Program-made: the position numbers and the translations under genes
Shown: positions 24,808 through 33,348 of the stretch, one piece after another
How the letters are laid out: each line of letters begins with the position of its first letter
Numbering within the stretch: the stretch's first letter is position 1
Source: Planctomonas deserti
GTDB lineage: Bacteria; Actinomycetota; Actinomycetes; Actinomycetales; Microbacteriaceae
Length of the DNA: 64,000 nucleotides
Assembly: GCF_003067705.1 (NCBI RefSeq)
Contig: NZ_QANL01000003.1
Location: forward strand, 496,001 to 560,000
Direction: 5' to 3'
The notes under the pieces: generated by a model
What the model was told of the DNA's origin: nothing
Seen by the model: the letters and a program-made list of their open reading frames with translations, nothing else
Database searches by the model: none

Positions 24808-25803
24808 ATGGCCGTTGGCGGGGTATCGGGGACTGAACAGGTCATCTTCTCGACCGGTGATGCCGACCAGATCCGGGGAGTGCTGGACCGGTACGCGCAG
24901 ACGCGTCTCGGGTCAGGGCTGGCGGACGTCATCTTCCGCGCGGGTCGCATCGACGCCGTGTGGGCCGTGACGTTGGGTGACCATCGCTCGGTGCTCATCA
25001 AGGCGCATCGGCAGCCGGCGGACCTTGCCGCGCGGCTCGCCACCGTCCAGGCGCAGCGGGTTCTCGCCGACGCGGGGTTCCCCGCACCGCGCCCGCTCTG
25101 CGACACCACCGAGTTCGAGGGACTCGTCCTCACCACCGAGGAACTCGTTACGGCCGGCTCACGGGGCGACGGCCGCGTGCCCGCCGTCCGTCGCTCGCTC
25201 GCCGAGGGGCTCGCCTCGCACGTCGCCATCCTGCGGACGATGCCCGAGATCGGGGCGGCGGCCGGCCCGGGACCGGCGTGGTGCCGGTACCAGGACGGGC
25301 CGTGGCCGGAGCCGCACGACTCCATCTTCGACTTCACCGACACGCCTCCCGGTTTCGAGTGGCTCGACGAGTACGCGGCGGAGGCGGCGTCGAGACTGCG
25401 TGAGGCGGATCCGCAGCATCGTGCCGTCGGGCACGCCGACTGGTACGTCGGCAACGCCCGGTTCAGCGACGGCGCCCTGGTCGGCACCTTCGACTGGGAT
25501 CTCGTCGCGGCGCCCGAGCCGCACATCGCGGGTTTCGCGGCCGCTGCATTCACCGACGGCGGCACGGACGTGCAGGACCTGCCGCGGCCGGAGGAGGTCC
25601 TGGACTTCCTCGTCAACTACGACAGCGCACGGGAGTCGCCCTTCGACCCGGCCGAACAGCGGCAGGCGGCCGCAGCCACCGCGTGGACCCTCGCGTACAA
25701 CGCACGCTGCCAGCTCAGCTTCCTCGACGGTGAGCCCCCGCCGGGCACCGCGCTCCGGCTTCTCGCCGACTCGCGGGACGCCTACCTCGATCTCCGCTGG
25801 TAG
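24808..25803 (+). CDS. Aminoglycoside phosphotransferase (APH)-family kinase
   Basis: 331 residues from ATG 24808. The APH/choline-kinase fold is shown by the catalytic loop GHADWYVGNARF (Asp base, Asn) and the metal-binding TFDWDLV. The phosphate-anchoring Lys is in VLIKAH. The family phosphorylates small molecules; many members are not resistance enzymes, and nothing here points to an antibiotic substrate. It is a monocistronic gene at the edge of the small-membrane-protein block. Confidence 0.85.
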   Translation: MAVGGVSGTEQVIFSTGDADQIRGVLDRYAQTRLGSGLADVIFRAGRIDAVWAVTLGDHRSVLIKAHRQPADLAARLATVQAQRVLADAGFPAPRPLCDTTEFEGLVLTTEELVTAGSRGDGRVPAVRRSLAEGLASHVAILRTMPEIGAAAGPGPAWCRYQDGPWPEPHDSIFDFTDTPPGFEWLDEYAAEAASRLREADPQHRAVGHADWYVGNARFSDGALVGTFDWDLVAAPEPHIAGFAAAAFTDGGTDVQDLPRPEEVLDFLVNYDSARESPFDPAEQRQAAAATAWTLAYNARCQLSFLDGEPPPGTALRLLADSRDAYLDLRW

Positions 25804-25867
25804 CACGAGGGCGGGCGACGCCCCGGGAGGTCGCAATGGGCGATACCGACGTGGCCGACCGATCGCT

Positions 25868-26263
25868 TCAGCCGAGATCCTCGAGGCTCGCGGTGACCAC
25901 GACGCCGGCGACGGCCGCGGCGAGCGCCGGGTCCAGCGTCACCAGCGCGTCCGCCTGCAGTTGGGTCAGCGCGACGTACTCGGCGTCGTAGGTACTCGCC
26001 CACCCCAGTTCATCGGCGAGGTCCCAAGCGCGACGCCGGAGCACGGCGTCACCGAGGAGCCGGATCGGCAGGCGGCGGATCCGGTCGAGCCGCTCGCGGG
26101 CGACGTCGGCGGTCAGCTCTCCGCGCGCCACTGCCTCGTGCAGCGCCGAGAGGGCCTGCGACCGGAGCAGCGTCGGCGCGAGGATCTCGTGCTCCGCCCC
26201 CACCTCGTACGGACCGCTCACGAGCTGCAGCACCGCCCCGGAGTCGACGACGAACCGGGTCAC
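25868..26263 (-). CDS. Orphan PIN-domain (VapC-like) protein
   Basis: 131 residues from GTG 26263 with GAGGTGGG upstream; an ATG at 26308 with GGAG upstream is also possible and would add 15 residues. The PIN fold begins at FVVDSG (first Asp) and ends with STYDAEYVALTQLQ and LVTLDPAL (two further acids). The Glu usual in the second helix is replaced by Gln (LLRSQALSAL). No antitoxin gene is adjacent on either side. It may be a weak RNase, or depend on an unlinked partner. Confidence 0.75.
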   Translation of the reverse strand: MTRFVVDSGAVLQLVSGPYEVGAEHEILAPTLLRSQALSALHEAVARGELTADVARERLDRIRRLPIRLLGDAVLRRRAWDLADELGWASTYDAEYVALTQLQADALVTLDPALAAAVAGVVVTASLEDLG

Positions 26264-26392
26264 TTGCCCACCCACCTCACTCGGGAACGGATGCTCAGAG
26301 GTCACCATTCCACCTTCTCCGTTGACACGCTAGGTTCCGGATTGCTTCCTTCCCCTCGAGCGAGTCCCGGATCATTCCCTCGGAGGCACGCT

Positions 26393-26803
26393 TCACGAAG
26401 TCATCCGGCGCCTGGCGAGGATGCCGGCGACCACGATCAGGGGAATGAGCACCAACACTGTGCCCGCCACTGCGGCCCTTCCGTCCCCCGGCCTTGCGTC
26501 GTCAAGAGAGAACAGGAACCCGAGCAGGATTCCCACGCCCAGGGCGAGCGAGGTGAAGAGTCCGGCGAAGATCGCCTCCGCCCGTTGAGGCATCGCTGCG
26601 GGCGACCGCCGGCTGGTCTGATCGGTCTTAGCGGCGAGCCGCCGTTGGCGCACCTCCATCCCGATCATCGGTCCCCACATGAGCACCGGACTCGTCGAGA
26701 CGTTGAGGGAGTCGTGCAGGAACACCCCCACGACGAGCGTGACGACCGCGCCGCCGACGTACCACCAGGGGATCACGCCGCGCCAACTCACTCGTCCGCT
26801 CAC
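26393..26803 (-). CDS. Hypothetical membrane protein (136 aa)
   Basis: 136 residues from GTG 26803. Four hydrophobic segments (about 12-27, 38-50, 78-98 and 110-130) are separated by a basic loop (EVRQRRLAAKTDQTSRR). No family recognised. A TAGGGT box lies 8 bases before the start. It follows no operon; the PIN gene lies 130 bases downstream on the same strand. Confidence 0.6.
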   Translation of the reverse strand: MSGRVSWRGVIPWWYVGGAVVTLVVGVFLHDSLNVSTSPVLMWGPMIGMEVRQRRLAAKTDQTSRRSPAAMPQRAEAIFAGLFTSLALGVGILLGFLFSLDDARPGDGRAAVAGTVLVLIPLIVVAGILARRRMTS

Positions 26804-26811
26804 GAGTGCTC

Positions 26812-26817
26812 ACCCTA
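26812..26817 (-). promoter_or_regulatory. Leaderless -10 box
   Basis: TAGGGT on the minus strand, 8 bases before GTG 26803; the spacing is at the long end. Confidence 0.3.
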
Positions 26818-26939
26818 CCGACGCCTCTGCGGCCCGAGGACACTCCACAAAGTGCCGCTGCCTCGTCCGGCGCCCCTAAGCTTGTTCGGCGCCGGAGCGA
26901 CCCGACGCGGTCGCAGCCCGGTCGCGGAACGGAGACGGC

Positions 26940-28145
26940 GTGACGATCGACAGCGGTGAGGACTCACGGAGGCTCTGGAGCGGCAGCTTCGTGCTCGCCA
27001 TCGTCACCAACCTCTGCATGTCGATGGTCTTCTACCTGCTGATGACCTCCATGGCACTCTACGCCGTGGACCGATTCTCCGCGTCGGACAGCACCGCGGG
27101 CCTCGCCTCCAGCTCCTTCCTCATCGGCGCTCTGGTCGCCCGCATCTTCGCGGGGAAGTTCCTCGACTTCGTGGGTCGCCGACGCACGCTCGCGCTGAGT
27201 CTCGCCGTGTTCGTGCTGATGTCGGCGCTGTACCTGCCCGTGGGCGACCTGACGCTGCTCATCCTCGTGCGCTTCGTGCACGGCGTGGCGTTCGGCACCG
27301 GCAACACCGCGATCACCGCCTCGGTGATCCGGCTGATCCCCGCCGCCCGGCGCAGCGAGGGCATCGGCTACTTCGGGATCTCCTCCACCCTGTCCACGGC
27401 GGCGGGACCGTTCCTCGCCGTGCTGCTCGCCGACCGCGCCGACTACAGCGCCCTGTTCTGGTTCAGCGCCGCCTGCTCGCTGGTCGGGCTGATCCTGGCG
27501 CTCTTCCTCCGCCTGCCCGAGCGCACCCCGACCCCCGAGGAGCGTGAACGGATGTGGCGGCTCCGGCTGTCGGACATGGTGGATCCCGCGGCGCTGCCGA
27601 TCGCCACCCTCATGCTCGTCGCCGGATTCGCTTACTCGGGCGTGCTCACCTTCCTCGGGTCCTACGCCGCGTCCGAGGACCTGTCCACGGCGGCGGGCGG
27701 GTTCTTCCTCGTCTACGCGGTCGTGGTGCTGCTCTCCCGCCTGGTGATGGGCAGGATCCAGGACAGCCGCGGGGACAACGCCGTGGTGTACCCGACGCTG
27801 CTGTCCTTCGCGTTCGGCCTGCTCCTGCTGGCCGTGGCACCGTCCGCGCTGGGCGTCCTGGTCGCCGGCGCCTTCGTCGGGTTCGGCTTCGGCGCCCTTC
27901 TGCCCAGCACCCAGGCCATCGCCGTGACGGAGGCCCCGGCTCCCCGGGTCGGCACGGCGACGTCCACCTTCTACCTGCTCCTCGACGCGGGCACGGGCCT
28001 GGGGCCGCTGCTGCTGGGCGTGCTCATCCCGTTCGCGGGGTTCCGTGGCATGTACCTCGTGCTCGCGATCATCGTCCTCGCCGCGGCGCCGCTCTACCAC
28101 CGCGTGCACGGGCACAAGCACTACGTGCGGCGCTTCCAGGTCTAG
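26940..28145 (+). CDS. MFS transporter
   Basis: 401 residues from GTG 26940 with ACGGAG upstream. Twelve transmembrane helices are visible, with MFS motif A between helices 2 and 3 (GKFLDFVGRRRTL) and a basic central loop (RTPTPEERERMWRLR). Similar proteins are drug or sugar exporters; the substrate cannot be read from sequence. A 30-base gap separates it from the RNase HI gene, which has its own -10 box. Confidence 0.9.
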   Translation: MTIDSGEDSRRLWSGSFVLAIVTNLCMSMVFYLLMTSMALYAVDRFSASDSTAGLASSSFLIGALVARIFAGKFLDFVGRRRTLALSLAVFVLMSALYLPVGDLTLLILVRFVHGVAFGTGNTAITASVIRLIPAARRSEGIGYFGISSTLSTAAGPFLAVLLADRADYSALFWFSAACSLVGLILALFLRLPERTPTPEERERMWRLRLSDMVDPAALPIATLMLVAGFAYSGVLTFLGSYAASEDLSTAAGGFFLVYAVVVLLSRLVMGRIQDSRGDNAVVYPTLLSFAFGLLLLAVAPSALGVLVAGAFVGFGFGALLPSTQAIAVTEAPAPRVGTATSTFYLLLDAGTGLGPLLLGVLIPFAGFRGMYLVLAIIVLAAAPLYHRVHGHKHYVRRFQV

Positions 28146-28163
28146 CGTGTCGCCGCCGTTCCC

Positions 28164-28169
28164 TACGAT
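28164..28169 (+). promoter_or_regulatory. Leaderless -10 box
   Basis: TACGAT ends 6 bases before GTG 28176. Confidence 0.45.
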
Positions 28170-28175
28170 GGACCG

Positions 28176-28919
28176 GTGACGATCACAGCAGCCGCCGACG
28201 GGTCCGCCCTGGGCAACCCCGGTCCCGCCGGGTGGGCCTGGTACATCGACGACGACCGGTGGGCGGCCGGGGGCTGGAAGCACGGCACCAACAACATGGG
28301 CGAGCTGAAGGCGGTGCTCGAGCTCTTCCGTGCTACCCAGGACGTGGACGACGACCTCCTGATCCTCTGCGACAGCCAGTACGTCATCAACTGCGTGACG
28401 AAGTGGATGCCCGGCTGGAAGCGGAAGGGCTGGCGCAAGGGCGACGGCAAGCCCGTGATGAACCTCGACCTGCTCCAGGAGATCGACGAGGCGATCGTGG
28501 GCCGTCGCTACCGCTTCGAATGGGTGAAGGGCCACGTTGGTCACGTGCTGAACGAGGCGGCGGACTCCCGTGCGCGTGCGGCCGCGGAGGCCTACCAGCG
28601 GGGCCGAGAGGTGCCCACCGGTCCGGGCTTCGGGGGAGTCGACGGCGCCGACACCGGTGCGAGCGAGAGCGCGGCCGGGGAGCGCCATCCGGCGCTGGTG
28701 CGCGCCTCCGTGCCGCCCCTTGCGGATGTTCTGCCCGCGGAGACGCGCGCGCCCGGGGGAGTGGCCACCCTGTTCGACCTGGACGATGAAGCAGAGCCCG
28801 AGGAGTCCTCGCTGCACGAGGTGACGCTGCAGCTGACCGACGAGGAGTACGCGCGGCTGCTGCTGCGCTCCCGCGCCGTGGGCAGCAGTCCCGAGGACCT
28901 ACTGCGCCGCCTCATCTAG
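28176..28919 (+). CDS. rnhA: Ribonuclease HI with C-terminal extension
   Basis: 247 residues from GTG 28176. Residues 1-140 are RNase HI with the catalytic acids Asp8 (ADGSALGNPG), Glu43 (MGELKAV), Asp66 (CDSQYVI) and Asp130 (NEAADSRAR), and the basic handle GWKRKGWRKGDGKPV. It cuts the RNA strand of RNA/DNA hybrids. After an acidic linker, residues 213-247 (HEVTLQLTDEEYARLLLRS and EDLLRRLI) have a strand-helix-helix pattern like a ribbon-helix-helix protein. That C-terminal part is unusual for RNase HI; its role is unknown. Confidence 0.9.
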   Translation: MTITAAADGSALGNPGPAGWAWYIDDDRWAAGGWKHGTNNMGELKAVLELFRATQDVDDDLLILCDSQYVINCVTKWMPGWKRKGWRKGDGKPVMNLDLLQEIDEAIVGRRYRFEWVKGHVGHVLNEAADSRARAAAEAYQRGREVPTGPGFGGVDGADTGASESAAGERHPALVRASVPPLADVLPAETRAPGGVATLFDLDDEAEPEESSLHEVTLQLTDEEYARLLLRSRAVGSSPEDLLRRLI

Positions 28920-28943
28920 CCCGTCCGCCCGAGGGCGTCCCGG

Positions 28944-30488
28944 CTATGAGGCGGCCGCGGTGGTGCGTCGCCTGCCGACGGCCCGGACGATGCCGCGCAC
29001 GCCCACGACCGTTGGCACGCCGAGGATCGCGACCCAGAGCACGAGCATCGGATTCCATCGGAAGACCCGGCCGACCACGTCGGCGATGCTCTCCTCGCGC
29101 TCCGCCTCGCCCTCGACGGCCAGCACCGTCGACGAGCCGCTGATCTCGTTGCCCGTCAGGCGAGCCGCGTTCCTCTCGCCGAGCGCGATTCCCGCCCAGC
29201 CGCCCTCGATCGTGTTCTCGGTCAGTTGCACGCTGTCGACGCCGGCGAGGACGTCGATGCCCGCTAGCGCGTTGTCGATCATGGTGTTGCCACTCACGCG
29301 TGCCGCCGCCTGGTCCTTCACCCGGATGCCCACGTGATTGCGCTCGAGCAGGTTGTCCTCGACGACCGTGCCCGTGCCGCCCTCGAGCTCGATGCCCGTG
29401 CCGTCGTTGTCGTGCGCGTGGTTGCCGACAAGCAGGTTGTCGTTCGAGGGGAGGCGCGCCGCCTCGGCGGTCGGGCTGTCGACCGAGCGTCCGTCATCGA
29501 TCATGAAGCCGTGCCCGCGGTTGTCGTAGGCGATGTTGTTCCGCAGGACGTTGCGCTCGCAGCCCCGGGAGAAGATGAAGCCGTGCCGGCCGTTGCCGTG
29601 GGCGATGTTGTCCTCGACGAGGAAGTCGTTGCTCAGGTCGTGCGGGTCGAACCCGTAGGCGGAGTTGTTCGCGAAGGTATTGCCCACCCACTGCATCTTC
29701 TCGGCCTCGAACGTGTAGGCCCCGAACCAGTTGTGATGGAGCACGGAGTCCGTGACGTCTCCTTCCGCGGGGGCCGGAGGCAGGCCGGGCGTGTGGTGCC
29801 CGCCGCGCCAGGCGGCACCGGAACTCGATCCGGTGCCGAACCCGAGGTGCCCGATGTCCGCGTTCGCGATGTCCATCCGTCCACCGATGGTGAGGAGGAA
29901 GGACCGCCCATCGGAGGGGTCGCTGTCGACGCTGCTGCGTGCCGGATCCCAGGAGGAAAGACGCACCTGCTCGCGGCTGTCACCGGTGATGGAGATGCCG
30001 CCGCCACGAGCGATGATGGCGGCGAAACCGTCAGGGGCGCTGAGGAGGCGCACGTCCGGCGTCGTGCCGTCGATCGCGAGCTGCGCACCGTTGGCCACCT
30101 CGATGCTCGCCGACACCAGCACCGCCGGTCCGCTCGCGTCGATCGCGGTCGGGAACAGTGTCGCGAGCTCGGGCAGCGTGTACGGGGTGGGCCGCGCGGT
30201 CAGCCCGATGGTGGGCAGCCGTTCCGGGAACCGCGGCGGCTCGAGCCACGGGGTCTGCTGCAGCGCGGCGTCGGTGGTGACCCTCCTGCTCCGCGCCAGC
30301 TCACGGGATTGGAGAGCGGTGAGCAGGCCCTGCCGGGCGAGCGGAACCGGGTTGTAGGCCGGCGGTCCAGGCGGTGGGGCCGGCCGGTCGTACAGCACCG
30401 CGCCGAACGCCAGGAGGGCGGGCAGGATCGCCACGAGAAGCAGGGCGACGACGAGTCGTCCCCTGGTGAGCTCAGCCCTGACCCGCAT
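28944..30488 (-). CDS. AlgG-like mannuronan C5-epimerase, membrane-anchored right-handed beta-helix
   Basis: 514 residues. A helix at about 11-33 anchors the N-terminus and a second at about 480-503 the C-terminus, leaving a large extracytoplasmic domain. Residues 245-450 are short beta-helix coils with Asn ladders (DNIAHGNG, NNIAYDNRG). Within them AYGFDPHDLSNDFL holds the DPHD motif (281-284) of the AlgG active site, followed by RHGFIFSRG where AlgG has its catalytic Arg region. AlgG converts D-mannuronate to L-guluronate in nascent alginate. The gene overlaps the GT2 synthase by 17 bases, so polymer synthesis and epimerisation are coupled. Exact sugar inferred. Confidence 0.75.
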   Translation of the reverse strand: MRVRAELTRGRLVVALLLVAILPALLAFGAVLYDRPAPPPGPPAYNPVPLARQGLLTALQSRELARSRRVTTDAALQQTPWLEPPRFPERLPTIGLTARPTPYTLPELATLFPTAIDASGPAVLVSASIEVANGAQLAIDGTTPDVRLLSAPDGFAAIIARGGGISITGDSREQVRLSSWDPARSSVDSDPSDGRSFLLTIGGRMDIANADIGHLGFGTGSSSGAAWRGGHHTPGLPPAPAEGDVTDSVLHHNWFGAYTFEAEKMQWVGNTFANNSAYGFDPHDLSNDFLVEDNIAHGNGRHGFIFSRGCERNVLRNNIAYDNRGHGFMIDDGRSVDSPTAEAARLPSNDNLLVGNHAHDNDGTGIELEGGTGTVVEDNLLERNHVGIRVKDQAAARVSGNTMIDNALAGIDVLAGVDSVQLTENTIEGGWAGIALGERNAARLTGNEISGSSTVLAVEGEAEREESIADVVGRVFRWNPMLVLWVAILGVPTVVGVRGIVRAVGRRRTTAAAS

Positions 30489-33348
30489 GCAGGGGCACCT
30501 CCGTCCGGATCGTCGGCGTCGTGATCTCCTGCTGGCCCTGCACGCGCTGGCCCTCCTGGCGGGTGAGCCAGCCCTGGCGGTTCATCGTGACGCCGGCCCA
30601 GAGCTTGATGGGCAGGGCGATGAACGCGATCACGAGGGCCATGAGCGGCGCCAGCACGATCTCGCGCGGGTTCTCCATCAGGTGCGAGGTGGCGCGCAGG
30701 GCACGACCGATGACCGCCCAGCCGAGCACGATCAGAGCCGCGATCCAGCCGCCCTCGCGGATCCAGGTGCTCCCGTACCAGACGGCCGCGCCCATGGACA
30801 GCGGCGTCAGCAGGACCTGCATGACGGTCACCTGGGTGATGAAGGGCTGACGCCACAGCCACCCGTTGGCCAGTGCTGTGAGGTAGCAGCGGTACGAGTT
30901 GCGGCTCCAGCGCACCCGCTGACGCATGAATGCGCCGAGGTCGGCCGGGAACATCGAGTCGGCCTGCGCGGTCTCCTGGTGCACGGTGCGGTGTCCGGAT
31001 GCGAGCACGAGCCAGGTGAGCCGGCCGTCGTCGCCGGCCACGCACTCGCGGCCGAGGAAGATCTCGCGCTCGAGCGCCGGCATCAGCGGGGTGATCACAG
31101 ACCGCCGGTAGGCGGCCGTGCGCCCGGACAGGCAGGCGACGCCGCCGCGGCGCGACATGGCCGGCACGTAGTCGAGGTAGCGCGTGTTGAGCATCCAGTA
31201 CGCGACCCGGCGCCAGAGGTTGGTCTGCGGCAGGTAGACGTGCTGCCGGCTGCCGACGCCGCCGACCTGGGGGTCGACGAACGGCATCTGCAGCGATGCC
31301 AGCATGCCGGGACGCCACTCGGTGTCGGAGTCGGCGAACACCACGACCTCGCCGGTCGCCTCGCGGACGCCCGCTCCGAGCGCACCGCGCTTGCCGGTGT
31401 GCCGCCACTCGAGGATCCGGACGCGGGGAAGGTCGAGCCGACGCAGGTGTCCGAGCAGAGCGTCGTCGCGGTCGTCGACGACCAGGATGACCTCATCCGG
31501 GTCCTCGCGCAGCCACGTGCGTAGGCAGCGCTCCAGCACGTCCGGGTCCTCCCGGTACACCGGGACGACGATGGAGGTGGTAGTGCGGAAGTCGTTTTCA
31601 ACCGGGCGGTAGCGGTGCCGGGACAGGTAACGCCGGATGAACCAGACGGACCAGGACAGGATCCCGATGACGCCGAGCGGCCAGTAGCTGTGCACGGAGG
31701 CCTGCTCGACGGGCTCCGGCGGCAGGTACTCGAACCGTACTGACGCGGGCATCTCGGCGGTGATGCCGGCCGCGGTGCGCACCGTGAGGAAGATCTCGCC
31801 GACAGCGGTGCGCTCGGGGGCGACGGCGATCAGCTCGCGGTCGGACACGACCGTCAGCTTCGTCGCCTCACGGTCGCCGAAGCCCACGTAGGTGACGTCG
31901 GCGAGGTGGGTGCCGAGCATCCGGACCTCGGTGCCACCGTCGGTGGAGCCGGTGCTCGGGCTGATGCTCGTGATGCCGGGGGTGGCGGCGTAGGTGAAGC
32001 TCGCGTCGGGGATGACCGCGGTCGTGCCGCCCGGCGTCGTGAGCCGCACGTCCACCGGCCCGGCGCCCTCGCGGGGCGGGGCGATCACGCGCACCAGGGT
32101 CTGGCCGACGGTGACGATCTCACCGGGGGTGCCGCCGAAGGTGACCTCGGACGTGCCCTCCAGGTAGTTGCCGTGGACGGCCACGAGCATGCCGCCCGCG
32201 TCCGATCCGGTCGCCGGGGTGATGCTCGTGAGAAGCGGCGTGCGGACGTAGCGGAAGTCGACGGGGGAGTTGCCGGCGCTGCGGCCGGTCGTCGTGAAGA
32301 CACGGACGTTGACCGTGCCCGTCTCGCTGCGCACGGGCGCCGTGACCTCGAGCTCGGTGTTCGAGAGAACCGTCAGATCCGTCCCGGGCACACCGCCGAA
32401 CTGCACCTGGGTGGCGCCGGCGAATCCGGTCCCGATGATGCGGACGCGCGTGCCGCCGTCCGTGCTGCCCGCCATGGGGCTGGCGCTCGTGAGAGTCGGG
32501 ATTGACACGATGGCCGCGGTCCTTCCCGCCGAACTCGCGGGGCCGGTGGCCGCGCCCGTGGCGGGCTGCGGCACGACGGCCGCTCCCGGCTCTGCCGCCG
32601 GAGCGGTCGGAGGGGCCGCCGCGGGTGCGGGAGCCGTGACCGGGCCCGCTGCGGGCGCCGGCTGGACGGCGGGCGCCGGCGCGGGGGCCTGAGCCGGCGC
32701 CGGGGCAGGGATGGGCCGCGATGCCGGTGCGGGGGCGGGCGCCGGGGCAGGCGCGGGCGCCGGCTGGGGGCGTGGAGCGGGTGCGGGCTGGGGGCGCGGA
32801 GCGGGCGCCGGCTGAGGACGCGGTGCCGGTGCCGGCTCGGGACGCGGTGCCGGTGCAGGCTGTGGACGCGGTGCCGGTGCCGGTTCCGGGCGCGGAGCGG
32901 GTTCGGGGCGCGGGGCAGGCGGGGGTGCGGGCGCCGGCTGCGGCTCCGGGCGGTCGTCGTCGTCCCGCCCGTCGTCCCATCGATCGTCGCGGTCCCGGTC
33001 GTCGTCCCATCCGCCGCCGCGGCGGTCGTCGTCATCGTCGCGCCACCCGTTGCCGCGGCCGTCGCGGTCACGGCCGTTCCCACGACCGTTGTCGTCGTCC
33101 CAGCCTCGTCCGCGGTCGTTGCCCCTGTCGTCCCACCGGGTCACCAGCTGCTGAACGGCGAGGGACTCGACCGCGCGAGTCTGGGTCGTGGCTGCGCTCG
33201 CGGGCGACGCGACGAGCAGGGGCCCGGCAGCCAGGGCGATAGCCAGCCCGGCGGCTGAGGCTACCCGCGGGAGTCGACGGCCGAGGGATTCGGCCGGACG
33301 GTCCTGACGGGGGTCGTGCTGGGCGGGAAGCTTGGGTCGCATGCTCAT
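30472..33348 (-). CDS. GT2 polysaccharide synthase fused to extracytoplasmic IPT/TIG repeats
   Basis: 958 residues with a signal peptide (1-52, ASPASA). Then: an Asp/Arg/Gly-rich stretch (70-134), a Pro/Ala repeat region of PAPAPRPQ type (135-270), three IPT/TIG domains (about 284-367, 370-453, 457-541), a helix (557-575) and a cytoplasmic GT2 domain (588-820) with DDRDD, ADSD (672-675), AGDD (771-774) and RQRVRW (809-814), the D,D,D,QxxRW pattern of processive synthases such as Alg8, cellulose and hyaluronan synthases. Further helices follow (about 840-925). The epimerase downstream supports a uronate polymer. A secreted N-terminal TIG array on a synthase is unusual. No PilZ domain is present. 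Confidence 0.85.
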   Translation of the reverse strand: MSMRPKLPAQHDPRQDRPAESLGRRLPRVASAAGLAIALAAGPLLVASPASAATTQTRAVESLAVQQLVTRWDDRGNDRGRGWDDDNGRGNGRDRDGRGNGWRDDDDDRRGGGWDDDRDRDDRWDDGRDDDDRPEPQPAPAPPPAPRPEPAPRPEPAPAPRPQPAPAPRPEPAPAPRPQPAPAPRPQPAPAPRPQPAPAPAPAPAPAPASRPIPAPAPAQAPAPAPAVQPAPAAGPVTAPAPAAAPPTAPAAEPGAAVVPQPATGAATGPASSAGRTAAIVSIPTLTSASPMAGSTDGGTRVRIIGTGFAGATQVQFGGVPGTDLTVLSNTELEVTAPVRSETGTVNVRVFTTTGRSAGNSPVDFRYVRTPLLTSITPATGSDAGGMLVAVHGNYLEGTSEVTFGGTPGEIVTVGQTLVRVIAPPREGAGPVDVRLTTPGGTTAVIPDASFTYAATPGITSISPSTGSTDGGTEVRMLGTHLADVTYVGFGDREATKLTVVSDRELIAVAPERTAVGEIFLTVRTAAGITAEMPASVRFEYLPPEPVEQASVHSYWPLGVIGILSWSVWFIRRYLSRHRYRPVENDFRTTTSIVVPVYREDPDVLERCLRTWLREDPDEVILVVDDRDDALLGHLRRLDLPRVRILEWRHTGKRGALGAGVREATGEVVVFADSDTEWRPGMLASLQMPFVDPQVGGVGSRQHVYLPQTNLWRRVAYWMLNTRYLDYVPAMSRRGGVACLSGRTAAYRRSVITPLMPALEREIFLGRECVAGDDGRLTWLVLASGHRTVHQETAQADSMFPADLGAFMRQRVRWSRNSYRCYLTALANGWLWRQPFITQVTVMQVLLTPLSMGAAVWYGSTWIREGGWIAALIVLGWAVIGRALRATSHLMENPREIVLAPLMALVIAFIALPIKLWAGVTMNRQGWLTRQEGQRVQGQQEITTPTIRTEVPLHAGQG

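Noticed and set aside
26264-26400. A VapB-type antitoxin partner for the PIN gene
   Set aside because: The DNA upstream of the PIN start has no frame of antitoxin size with a ribbon or AbrB-like pattern; only a promoter-like TAGCGT and a possible alternative start are present.
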